Origin: Lethocerus indicus
Lineage: Eukaryota > Arthropoda > Insecta > Hemiptera > Belostomatidae
Length of the DNA: 64,000 bases
Direction of reading: 5' to 3'
Assembly (NCBI GenBank): GCA_019843655.1
Contig: JACDQD010000103.1
Location: 3,286,001-3,350,000 of the forward strand
A program made the position numbers and the translations under genes. This document shows positions 48,054 through 59,800 of the stretch, piece by piece (the stretch's first letter is position 1; each line of letters starts with the position of its first letter). Under the pieces are notes generated by a model. It ran no database searches, was not told the DNA's origin, and was given only the letters and a program-made list of their open reading frames with translations.

Positions 48054-49917
48054 CGCTTGTCTGTTGCTACAATATATAGTAAATGACAAAAGAAATTTCG
48101 CAAGGCCGTCCGTACTTAGGCCTGTTACACACTTCAACGAAGGCTATGAAATATTTATTAACGAAAAATAAAAGTGGAAAAGATAGAAGTTCTTTTGGAA
48201 ACATGAAGAACGATGTGACAATTGAAAATCATGTCCCAGAATTTTTCAAAAATTTGTCATTGGCTCTTGGGATATGATGCTTCAAAATATTCTTATTGCA
48301 ATTTCTATTATCTTATTTTGTACTGATAGTTCTCCGTTCTAGAAACGGAGCAGAAATTCCTCCTAGAGACGCGAAGCTACCTACTCGCATTCCTTTGTCC
48401 AGTTATCGGAATCGCGGATGGCGTCATGCGAACGCATCGCAGTCATCAGAAGAGTCAACCTCTACAGAATATTGATCGGTTATGGCTGCTGTCCATGCGT
48501 ACGGTGCGTATCCGGTAACAATGTACAATATAAACTATAGCAGCTAAAACAAAAATCAAATATTTTGTTATCCATTATAATTAAACTGGGAACATCCATT
48601 TTTATCCATTTATATTGTATTTATTTATATGATTTATATTATATTTATAAAATGAGATTCTAAATATTGGTAACAGTACATCTATTTTCTGAAGCAGGAA
48701 AAAATACATAGAAATATTTTCAGTTAATAATAAATTAAAAAACTACGTTCAACTAATAATTGAATATGATAAAATGTTATTAGAACATAATTTTTAATAT
48801 CAGCTGACAATTTGGTAAACGTTGAAATAAAAACTTACACGAACCTCTAAACCAATGTGGGCGTACTTCTTTCTGCTCGAATTTTTTCGTTCGTTTTCAA
48901 AGAAATTCCGCGCATATCGGCACACGTCTGCACCTAAACTTCTGCGGTATCTATAAATGGCTCAATTCTTGACAGTGTGGTCTTTGTTAGATTATTTCTT
49001 CATTCGGTATAAACGGAATTGAAGGGAGGGGGGCATTTCTTCTTCATTCGCCTGGCATCAGGTTCTGATGAACCTAGTTGTTGTGAAGTCTAGTTTCTTG
49101 ACCCCTTTCTGTTTTTAGATGTTCGCATAGATGCTGCATTAGAACGTGCTCCATCCTCCGTTTTACCAAATTTAGGTACGGTCCTGGGCTATTGCATATA
49201 CGATGGGGATCAATTATGGATTTTCGCTTGTAATCGAACTATTTATAATTATCTCTTTAAAATAGATGTAAAAAAAATCCGACCGGAGAAGAGAGAAGAA
49301 CGGCGAAATATTGCTGGTACTTCGAGATTGTAAATAAAGAGTGATATTGTCCTCGGAGGTCTAGCCCGGAGTGCGACCGTGAACCTGAATTCTGAACGGG
49401 CTTCCACTTTATTTGCTGACCCCGCAGACGGAGCTTCTTTTCACAATGGTTTCGCTTGATCATCCTCGAACGCCACGTTTTACGGTTGACCCTGAACATT
49501 ACACGAGACCGAAGCACTTATTCGAGTAATAACTGAGCTTTGCAGCGAGCTCTCCTCTCACAAATGTTCATCTAATCTACTACACATAAAAGAACGTGTC
49601 CATAGATTCTTTTATAGAATTTAAGTCGTCGTTAATACGAATGAATGATTTTATAAAGGAGAGAACACAAAAAATAAATTCAGTCAGACCACATTAAGTA
49701 AAACGGTTACAAGGAATAAAATTACTGTCATACTGAAAATGGGAATACCGATTACTCAAAGAGATATAGTTTATCTTTAAAGCGATTGCAGGGAGAGTCG
49801 TGTTGCATTCACGGTTGCCGGTTCCTTATTTAATAATATAAATAATTATTTAAGTTATATTATATGATAAATATATATAATATATAATATGTATTTATGT
49901 GATAAAATACATTTATA

Positions 49918-49918
<1 letters not shown>

Positions 49919-49956
<38 letters not shown>
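49919..49956. repeat. (AT)n microsatellite
   Basis: An AT run of about 36 bases is embedded in a wider TA-rich stretch (49,840-49,990). Confidence 0.95.
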
Positions 49957-49962
<6 letters not shown>

Positions 49963-52429
49963 TATAAATTATTATATATATAATTATTTATAATTTTGCG
50001 CGTTATAATCAATAATTATCAATTTTAGTTTCCATCCCAAATTCTGCCGACTTTTAAAATACCAGTTATTTTTTATTAAGAGAGAAGCAGTTACCACAGA
50101 AATGTTTAGAAATTCCGAAATGGTTCAGTGTAATTAATCATACGGCTATATTAACTCATTCATAATAGGTAGTTTCAGTCCGGGAATTATCCTGCCAACA
50201 TGATTTCCGACGACTTCTTTAAAGAACTGGACATATATAATCATGTACAATCGTCTGTCCATACGTCCATAATCATCCAAGATTGAAGTCGACAGAGCCA
50301 TTATGAAGAAGTAACGCCGCGGCGGATAAGTCATAGGCCGTTATTTATAGGCCAAAAACAAAGTCGCGCCCATCGAAAGCAGGCAGCGTTTTTGCGAAAT
50401 CTGCCAGCAGTCGGAAGCCAGCAGATAAGAGGGTTTTTTTTTCTTTCACCGGGGCCGTGTTATTAAACGTTCGTATTCTCGAAAGTAATTGACTTTTAAA
50501 TTCTCGTCCCTGTTTGGTCGGAGACCGGGTTAACGAACCGATTTCCTTTATCCGATCCTGTATCTTTCGGACTACAAGCGGAAAATTATACGCTCAAAAC
50601 AGCGTTCGCATCATCGCCGACGCGTTTTCCGTCCAAGAAATGGTCCATTAATCCTTTTATGCACCGCCTATATTCGGTGCCTTCTTTCGTTCCTTGTAAC
50701 CTCTGTTCTCAAATTCACCCTGTAAATATACTTCATTATACGAAGAAGTATTCATTTTCTTATAGAAATGAAAAGTATCGTGATACCAGTTTGGAAGTTA
50801 GTGAGGGTTTGAAATATCATGGCTTATTTGATTGTCGTAGGCGTAAATAAACGAGTGAAATCATAGGATATTTCTCATATCATTACTGGAAGTTATATAT
50901 CAGAAGAAAACATAAGTCGCAGACTATTAAGCACATTTTATTTCTATAAGTTCTTTTATAGTTCTGAAGTTATAGAGTATGTAAGCATTAAATCCCTAAA
51001 ACAAAGATCAAGTCTCGAGCGAGTGACTAAGTGGCTTTTTACCTCAGGCAGTGAAATAACATACTATTAAAGCGTCGGTTTAATTGGGCGAAATGCTCCA
51101 TGCGGGGTCTGCGGGGTCACAGGCGAAATTGGACGTCGTTAAAAAAGACCCGACGCCTAATCTCTACGGGTGGTTTACACAGCGCTCTACGGTTTATTAT
51201 CACGGCTTGGCGCGACCGATGAGCCCCGAGGGAGAGGAAAACGGGAATAAAAGTAGGATAGGCGCAAAGGGAAGGCGGCCCGACTGGTCCTTGATGATTC
51301 CGCATCGGATCAAGTCCTCACGCTATACGGCTTCATTCTCCCACCAAGGTTATTTTACTTCTTCGGCAGGGTCATCAACCAGCTTTAGCCAAATTGTTTG
51401 CGGATTATCCACCGCAGGGCAATAAACACGCACGCTAATATACTTTGGGGATCCATCGTTAAGGCACGAGAAAACAATTAGCTATCTTCGACAACATATA
51501 ATTTTCGTAATTGATCTACCGTGGAACACAGTATGATATTATTTATGCTTTTATTTACGATAAAATAATTACCGCCGGTTCCCGCTATAAGTTTAAAGCT
51601 CTTGCAGAAAACGACATAATAAATATTCCAATATAATATGAAAGTGTGGTTATAGATAGGGATTCCCCCCCTTTTCTACCATGAATTAATAACGAGCATT
51701 GAGATACATTTCTCCTGTCACTATGAAGAGGGAAAGTCTTAATTCACTTGACCGGAGATCGCTGGGAAACCCTTCCTCCGAATTGTCCGAGCGCTCCCCC
51801 CTTAATAGCGTCTCGGGCCTACTGCTATCACGGCTTCATCGTAGATGGATCAGGATAATGGTAGCCACGTGTATGAGAATCTGCGAATCGATACCATGGG
51901 ATTATCACAGCGATTAGCCGAGTAGACGCGGACCGATAATAAATGAAGTTCCCCGCAACAGCACTGCTGGGCCGGGGAACCGCATTCCAGGGCCGAACAT
52001 TCGAAATCCGAAGGATTATTTTACACGATCCCGGACTAGGCGCACGTCCGCTGGAAGTAGCAATTAGTCCATCGACAGGCCCCGGATTCGTATTCCGCGC
52101 GTGCCGGATTAATAATTTGGGGGGAGATGGAGAGGGGGGGTTTGGTTGAACGCGGACGAGGTGCCGCGCACTTTATTGCGCGAATTTATTGCGCTGCGGG
52201 CAGCGGCGTAATTATGCGAGTTTAAATAGAGGAGGAGGAGGAGGAGTAGTGGGGTATTATACAGGGCCCAGGAAATGAGAGACTCTTAAATTAGGACTGG
52301 CGACCGGTTCCCCAACCGGGTGTGAGGAGGGAGGGAGGGAGCTGGCTTTGGCACAATCTGAATTTCAAAATCTGTGGTCCCAATGAATTAATTTCATTTC
52401 AGAAGATTGAGGCGCTCAAATGCCCGAAA

Positions 52430-52800
52430 AATGAAAAGACAAACCATTTTAGAATACCTGTCTGCAAAGGGGTTGGAATACCGTAGATTTCGTGTCTTTG
52501 TCTCCTCTCGCTGGTTTGGTCTTTTGCTAAACCGGTTTCGGCTACTGAAATTACGTTCATTTCCGCACCACACTCAGGGGGGCGCTAGTTTATCGGTGCT
52601 AGTGCACTCAACGAACGATTTTTGTGAAACTAGCGCTACCAGATAGGTTTGCTGTTATGTATTTGGAAGTCAGAACCTAATAGTTGTGACCAGTTGTGAT
52701 CAAATATATATTTGACCGATAATCCGACAAAAACTTAAACCGATTAAAAAAATCCCTCACAACTCAAATAAGACAGACAACGTTAACACACGGAATCTAC
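52430..52800 (+). mobile_element. Foldback/MITE-like element carrying a 70-bp unit and an inverted internal segment
   Basis: It has the left end of the family (GGGGTTGGAATACCGTAG, then CTCCTCTCGCTGGTTTGGTC). One inverted 70-bp unit follows (52,550-52,620, with the GGGGGGCGCTAGTTTATCGG edge). Then comes an internal segment that is the reverse complement of 45,170-45,300 (TTGGAAGTCAGAACCTAATA, then CAAATATATATTTGACCGAT). No coding frame is present. Confidence 0.72.
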
Positions 52801-55800
52801 GAAAAGACAAACTGTTTAGGATGGGCTTAATATTGCACGTTGAAAACAACATAATTTTGTCATCCTCCAACTTAAGATTAACTAGGTACGGAAGATCTGA
52901 AGAGATATTTAACAGTGATCATCATAATGTTTTGGTTACGATTGCTGGCCTCAGAAATTATTTGCCATGTCGGTCAGTGTCCATGGAGGCTAGCCGCGCA
53001 GAAATATCCCATGAGTACGCGACACGGTGACATCATCGGAATAATAAAAGAGTTATAGTGATTTACGTTTATGAGTTCTCGATATTACAGCCTCGGGCTT
53101 AATTGCGTGGAGTTCGCTCACATCAAATTCCCCCCCTTATTTATTACAAACCAATTAAGTGTACTTATCCCTAAAATACTAAATTGCCCTCCGAAGATAA
53201 ATAGCCATATACGATAGTGTCATTTAATCTTTACCTGTTCTATTTATGAAGGCACCGATTGCTTCTATATTTAGTCTTATGACGCCTCTTTAGTATAAGC
53301 ACCGAGTCGATTATTCGTTTAGCCGGCACACGCGATTGGTTAATAAAACTAAAACATATTCAATAAACACACTGCCATATTACTACTGAAACGAAGCAGT
53401 TAAACTCCTACTATTTCATAGTGGTATAGTACTACAAAACCCGAGCTGCTAACAGTTAATTACATACTGATTTTCATACAATATATTTTCGATCGTATGT
53501 CTCCTTTCCCTGGTTCGGTGTCTTGCTAGCATGGTTCATCCTAATTTCACAAGTCGAATTATAATTATTTATTTTCTAGCAAGTTTTACTGTATTTGTAT
53601 GATCTGTTCTCGGGATTAATTGCAAATTTGAACTACACATTTGTATTAGTTCCTATATATGCGCTCGGCTACAGCAGTCAAAATGCCACTATTTGAGAGT
53701 GTATCAAGTGTCAAGTACAAGGTCGGGGGAGTGGACAGGGCAGCGTCCTCGAGCCCGGGCCTCGGGCTGACGTTAGCGTCACCGACCTTACCCATCGGCG
53801 GGGGAATAGCGGTTTCTCTGCCGCTCTCCGACGGGTTTCATCGCGTCCCAACTGTTGTTATGGAAACACTCCAAACAAAATGAATTCTTACCTTCGACTC
53901 AAGTTTGCATGGAACACTGAGGAGGAGAAGGCGCGAGAAGACCGAGTTATATGAACACCATCCATTGCATTACGGACCGTTTATTGCTCGGAAAATGTTT
54001 CCTGCCACAAAACAGAATTTTAGGAAACAAGAATAAGAAAGAAAAAAATAATCTAGTAACTGAAGTCTAAAATTGGAAAATATGGTTTATAATCATGTTT
54101 TTTTTTAATTGTTCATACTATAATATTATAATTAAACAGGTAAACTCTCTTTTCGCCAGATATTTGAAACTAATTTCAAGCCATAAATTAAGGCTTTCCA
54201 AAATCTCATATATGAATTATATCGCGTTACATAAATAGGTACAATAGCCAGTACGCATACAGTGGATTCACATAATAAAATATAGTAGTGTAATTATAAA
54301 GAAATAAGAGACAATTTGCGGTTAATAACACTCGCAATTAGTCCCTTGTTTCTAAGGAGAATTCTGTGTGATTTTCTCACAACTAGCGGTTTACAGAAAA
54401 GTTGTGACTTAAAGTTTTAAGTTTAAATTAAATTTAAAATGCGGTCCTCCGCGTGTTCTTGTCAGCACTAATATGAAGAATTACCTAAGATTAAGATTGC
54501 TTAATTTGTACCTACCAAGAAAGGCTAAGGGTGGACAACGGTAGACATTATTGCCGGATGATGTATACCTCTAAATATAGATCGGAAGATCATCGGTGAG
54601 CGTGGAGCGCGGCTTCATCGGACGGTATTTTAAACGGTTGTCCCGGCTCCCACTATTTATAAACTGGATGAGCGATCTGAAGGATGGCCCCACCCGACGG
54701 GCTCGAGGACCGCAGTCCTAATGGAAAACTGCGTTCATCGCTCATCTCAATCCTACCCTGTCGATTACTCCTAATGATCAGTCTGAATCCACTAGCACTA
54801 GACCTGTTTCGGTCCGGTATATCAGTTCTGGTATCGTGTGGGCGTAACCTCGCACATGCTACTGTTATTTTGTTTTTAAATGTTTGCTTATGGTTTTAGT
54901 TTATCGAACTAATATTTATATACTACTTATTGCGTTAAATATCGCCGGTAAGGTTCTGTGGCATGACATTCGTGAATAAATTGTAGTATTGTAGTGTTAA
55001 ATGTAATTGATGTTAAGATGTGTAAGGCTTGAAAACTCAAGAATGGCTTTATTGGAATGACCTGTTTCGTCTTTAACGCGGTCCATCTTGTCCTCGCACT
55101 GTAAACGTTTCGTAATATAGTTGTGGTTATTGCAAGTACTTTGCCAACCATGTGTGCAAAAGATGGCATGATAATGCGAGCTAAACTTCATCGGTTACGT
55201 GAGTGAGATGAATGATAAAAATCTGGCTTCGTACGAACCCGAAAGCTAGTGCGGTGGGTTCACACTTAATTGATTTCCCATTGCGTCCTGACAGTGGAGA
55301 ATTGATGAAGCTGTCAATCTGGCGGAGGGCGAAATGCCGAATCAACCACCTACATCGTGCGGAACTTTACACTGAAGGAATGAACATGTGAAACAATTTA
55401 CAAAATTATTAGTTTCCTATATGTATTTACTCAATTTATGAATAATAGATAGAATTTTTCATTTTAGAACTATTCATTTTTTTTTAAATTTCAAATATGT
55501 TCATTTCCATCGTTAATCTACAAGTTATCACTCTTACTCACACCATCGGTAGTTTCTTATATTTTAATAACAACTGTACCTGCTCATATAATTCTGTGAG
55601 CGTTTCATAATTTGAGGACAATTGTTGTGAACTGAAAAGAGGCAGACTCTACAGCGCCGCATTCCGACTAACGAGCGAAAATTCCTTTTGACGATTTGTT
55701 ATACGATAAACATGAAAGAGCGCGTTCGGAACACACACGAAAACCCCGTATAAAATCGATTCTCTATGTCATTGCATAACTGTGATTATTTCATCGCGTG

Positions 55801-56832
55801 ATGTGACATGGAATAGTGCGTTGCACGCGGCGTCGATCCAGGCGTATAGGCTTTCAAAAATATTTTTCCTTATTAATTGTTAAATCCCACGGAAAATAAT
55901 AGAAAACTTGATTCTCGACGCCGAAACTACGCCTATCCTATATTCTAAATGGATTATCTTTTAAAACGGCCCTCGATTTTTCGTCACTCTCGTTTCTCCA
56001 AATGTGGACATAATTCGTTCCTCAGTTTCTGACACTATGTAGGCCTTAAAAATGATAATAGCCTGGTAAATTTGATCGTCAATTTATGTTAATTGGATGT
56101 CGGAACGTGGTGTGTTTCAAGTTTCCACCAGTGTTTATGAAATTATAACATCAATTAAAATATGATTAATCAGCGGCTCCCAAACGTTTTCAGTATTCAG
56201 TGCCCTTAATATTTCAGAATTTGTCTGCGGTGCCCGAAATCAAAACTTTGGTCTATCTCAGGGCGGACTTATTTAATTAAAAATTGAGTGTAGAAGTAAG
56301 TACCGACCGCTCCTAGTATAGGATTCTGAAATTAGTACCATCTTCAATATTCCGTCTTACGTTAGGCCGTGGTACTTTCGATGCCATGTTCTGTACTATA
56401 AGTAAAATATCGGCGTGCCTTCGCGTGTCTATTATAGAACTAAATGGCGCGAAGGAAGAGCTTAAGAGTAAGTCGATATTCCAAACCCTCGTAGACCACA
56501 TAACATTTTAAATTATTTTTGTTATTATTATTATTACGCGTTTAATTCGCGATAGGGTAGTTTCCTCAGCGACATATAGCATATAAGTACGTAATGTAAT
56601 AAGTACGAAGAAAAGAATTCTACTATTCGATGTATTCATCACGTTTTTGCTAACATTAAAATTTTACAGTGGATAAATCGCTTTGCGGATAAAATTGAGC
56701 AAACCCCGTCACCGGTCCGCCCAGTTTTACGATGGTATTTGGTGTTTTTATAATAAAGGGTGTCGGGGCGGGGGATTGTTTCGCGGATGTTCCGTTAGAT
56801 AGAGCCCGCATGTGGGAGGCCCCCCCCGGGGC
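52801..56832. other. Intergenic with degraded foldback remnants
   Basis: Weak matches to the foldback marker block lie at 53,490-53,535 (TATGTCTCCTTTCCCTGGTT) and to its right end at 56,475-56,505 (ATTCCAAACCCTCGTAGACC). A 66-codon frame at 53683-53883 follows a TATA-like string but has no supported gene structure. No gene is called. Confidence 0.5.
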
Positions 56833-56869
56833 TATATAGCAAAGAAGAGCAACCCGGCTTCCCGTCATT
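56833..56869 (+). promoter_or_regulatory. TATA box and probable initiator of the third cuticular-type gene
   Basis: TATATA at 56833-56838 lies in a GC-rich setting, with a TCATT initiator-like sequence at 56865-56869. The ATG follows at 56873, so the leader would be only about 6-10 nt, unusually short. Confidence 0.55.
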
Positions 56870-56872
56870 ACC

Positions 56873-59800
56873 ATGCCGGCCGCCGTACAGGTAGGAAACT
56901 TAGCCATTATTGTTTATTTTTTTGTTCACGCACGTATAAGTTCCGATTCGAGGATCTCGCTCTCGGGCGATTTCGGCAACCATTTATCTCCCGGTGGAGG
57001 GAGATCTTGGGATAGAGCTATTGGGGCGAAAGAGTTGGGGTGAAACACGCGCATTGCCTTCCTTCACCCGACCGTTTCGTAATTGCCGTATAGAAATAAT
57101 TGGCCAGCTCCGATGCCGGCATTATGTTTCCTGTAAAGCGTATCATTATCCGATGGTCGTGGCATAAATTAGCCCCTAAAGATGCTTTCCTCCCTCATTA
57201 GTAATTATGAGCACTTAAGTACTCTAATATCGGCTGAATTAAGGATTTCATAAGATGAATGGATTGAAGTCATTGGAATGTTAAATAACCACTAGTTTTC
57301 CGCTTATTGATTTCTAAATATTTTACTTTTCGATTTTTACGGTTTCTTTTAATATCTTATTGGGTGATGTCATAAATGTTTTTATTTTCTATCTCCAGTC
57401 ACTTGATAGTATATTAATCGGTAACGGCTTCCTGCCATTATGAATTAGCGTTACTACACATGTCAGTTTGTTATGTCCGTTACTCGCCGAGTGAAAATTA
57501 AGTGACAGCGCTGACAGAACGGCTGTCGGTACCCGAGACGCTTAAGTGCCTCACTCTTGTCATCTATTGTTACTCACAATGGCGAAAATCGAAAGTAATC
57601 GACTGAAATACTTATACTTATTACACTTCCCTAAATGAAACACAAATTTTGTTTTTGTAATTTTAACATTCTATCTCCAACTATTGAATTAAGGTAGACA
57701 AATATTTACTTGGATACATATTTAAAACAAGCTGTAAGTAATTGTTAAAGTGTAATTATTCTTGAGATTCCCCGCTTCCACTCGCCGATTTAGCCTTATG
57801 CTAGATCGGCTTCATCTTCGCTATCTTCAGTACCATTACTAATCAGACTAATCATATTTCGAACATTCCCTGACTCACTAAAACAAGTCTGAAAATTTTA
57901 ATGTGTTTGAATAGACCATTGTCATAATTTAAAGTTACCTGTATATTATTTGAATACGTCGTGTACGAAAACAAAGTAAAATTTCATATTCTGTGCAATC
58001 AGTATTATTCCTACGTTCTACTGGGTAATTTGCACAGAGAAAACGTTTTTGTTCATTGCAGTATCATTAGATTTTAATATTTTTAATAACGTGACTCCAC
58101 ATTCCTAATTTCCTATTCCTGGTATCAACTTGAATATATGAGAGTACGTAACTTAATCTCCTTTTTAACGATTTAATCGACCGAATTCCACAAGAATTTC
58201 CGAAATATCAAATAATGAACTTTTTTATTATAAACAGTTTTTCACTAAAAGCTTTCGTGGTGGCGCTAATGTGGTCTCGTTGGGTCGGGGGAAATTTCAC
58301 GGATCGTTGGCAGATCGGTCCCTTAATGACAGGCTTTGATCCCAATCTACGGGCACGGGGATCCGAAAAATATTCGCCCGAAAAAACCCACAACGGTGAA
58401 CGATCCGGGTCGATTTCTTCTGGCGCCGTTTCCGATGCCGAAAAACCCGGGCCGCGCCCAGCTCTGGGGCCCCTAATGGCGCTGAATTACACCTCGGACT
58501 CCGGTGAGTAATCGGAAAGCGCCCCAAAGAAATTCTATGACCGTTTGATTGCCTCGTGGTCGTCCTTGAAAAACTAGTCCTTTCTTTCTCTCTTCAGCGG
58601 GGACAGGGTGAGAGCGAATTTCTAACCGGAATTAATTGTCGCACGCGCGGTAAACTCAAATTGAAACTGTACAGTCGGCGTAATCCGTTTAGGACAAAAT
58701 TAAAAAAAAGACCTTCGAACAAAATCTTCAATTTTTCATTTAATAATAACAAATAGAAACATCAAACTTCTTAATGTAACTAACTCAACAGGAAAGCATT
58801 GAAGCGTCCGGCGTTATATCAGCACTGTGAAATTAATACCAACTGCAATTAGAATGAATCGATCCTCGCTCAAATTTCAGACAAACAAGCGTTAATCCAA
58901 TCTATGGTAAATAATTGAATTCAAAGCTATTCGAGACGTATAATAAACGGTTTAGGAGTCGAATGCATTCTGAATATCCAAACCCAGTTATAATGAATAA
59001 TTGGCGGTTCCGCGACATTAATTAATTTAATTCGTGGCATCTAGTGATTACAAAACGAACCAACTCTACCGTATCCGCGTTTTTAAATTAAATATTAAGT
59101 AATCAATTTCAGATTGATTTGATCGGAGTTAGGTTCACGAACAACAATAATTTATTGTGTTCAGTGTGGAAGTATAGAAATATTGACTTTTATGCAAAAT
59201 AGTTAAATTTTTGGGTTTTTAACAGGCAGTGAGTTTTATTTTATTTATTGCTACATAGCTTTTCCCAGATGAAATACGTTTAAAATTTTATTCCCAAAAT
59301 CTAACAATACGGAACATTCAAAATAAAGAAGTATCCAACACGAAGAATAACACGTAATGTCTAAGGGCGTACTATAGAAAATGAAGTTATTCCTAAGGAT
59401 CCGATTAATCTTGATAATACAGCGAATATAGCCTTTCAGGTTAAACGTTACATAATCATAGTGGGTGAACAGCAATTCATGTTCAGTTAGGTGGACACAT
59501 TAAATTTAAATCGGTAGCGAATTAAAAACCTTGGCAATGAAACTCAAATATGCGGTGATTTCGACCGAAGTGGATAGAAGAAGTTAGTGACCCAGAAACA
59601 CGTTTTGGGGTCATTCGACCGGGGAGAGTTCAGTCGCAGAATATTTGTTTTTTTAACTTTTAATTTATTTTTTTTTAAATTTGGACTTGATGTCTTTTGG
59701 ACCAAGTCCAAGTAGGCGCGAGGCGAACAGACTTGACGGGATTTTTTAGTAAGGTAATGTGATCATTCTCACAATTGAACCTTCTTAAGTTAATTTTTGA

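Larger units (their letters stand above)
46137..52429. other. Intergenic, no supported gene
   Basis: It contains the third 57-bp module, a small foldback hairpin at 47.65 kb and two microsatellites. ORFs of 60-130 codons (46419-46811 on the minus strand, 51084-51425) sit in GC-rich patches and lack recognisable features. Confidence 0.5.

Noticed and set aside
53683..53883. 66-codon ORF (MPLFESVSSVKYK...) behind TATATAT
   Set aside because: The TATA-like string is about 30 bp before the ATG itself, leaving no leader, and the Gly/Leu/Pro-rich product matches nothing I know.
58215..58511. 98-codon ORF with a gtgagt donor near its end
   Set aside because: It sits inside the long first intron of the third cuticular-type gene. 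The hydrophobic start and random-looking Pro/Arg end give no family, and one donor match is not enough.
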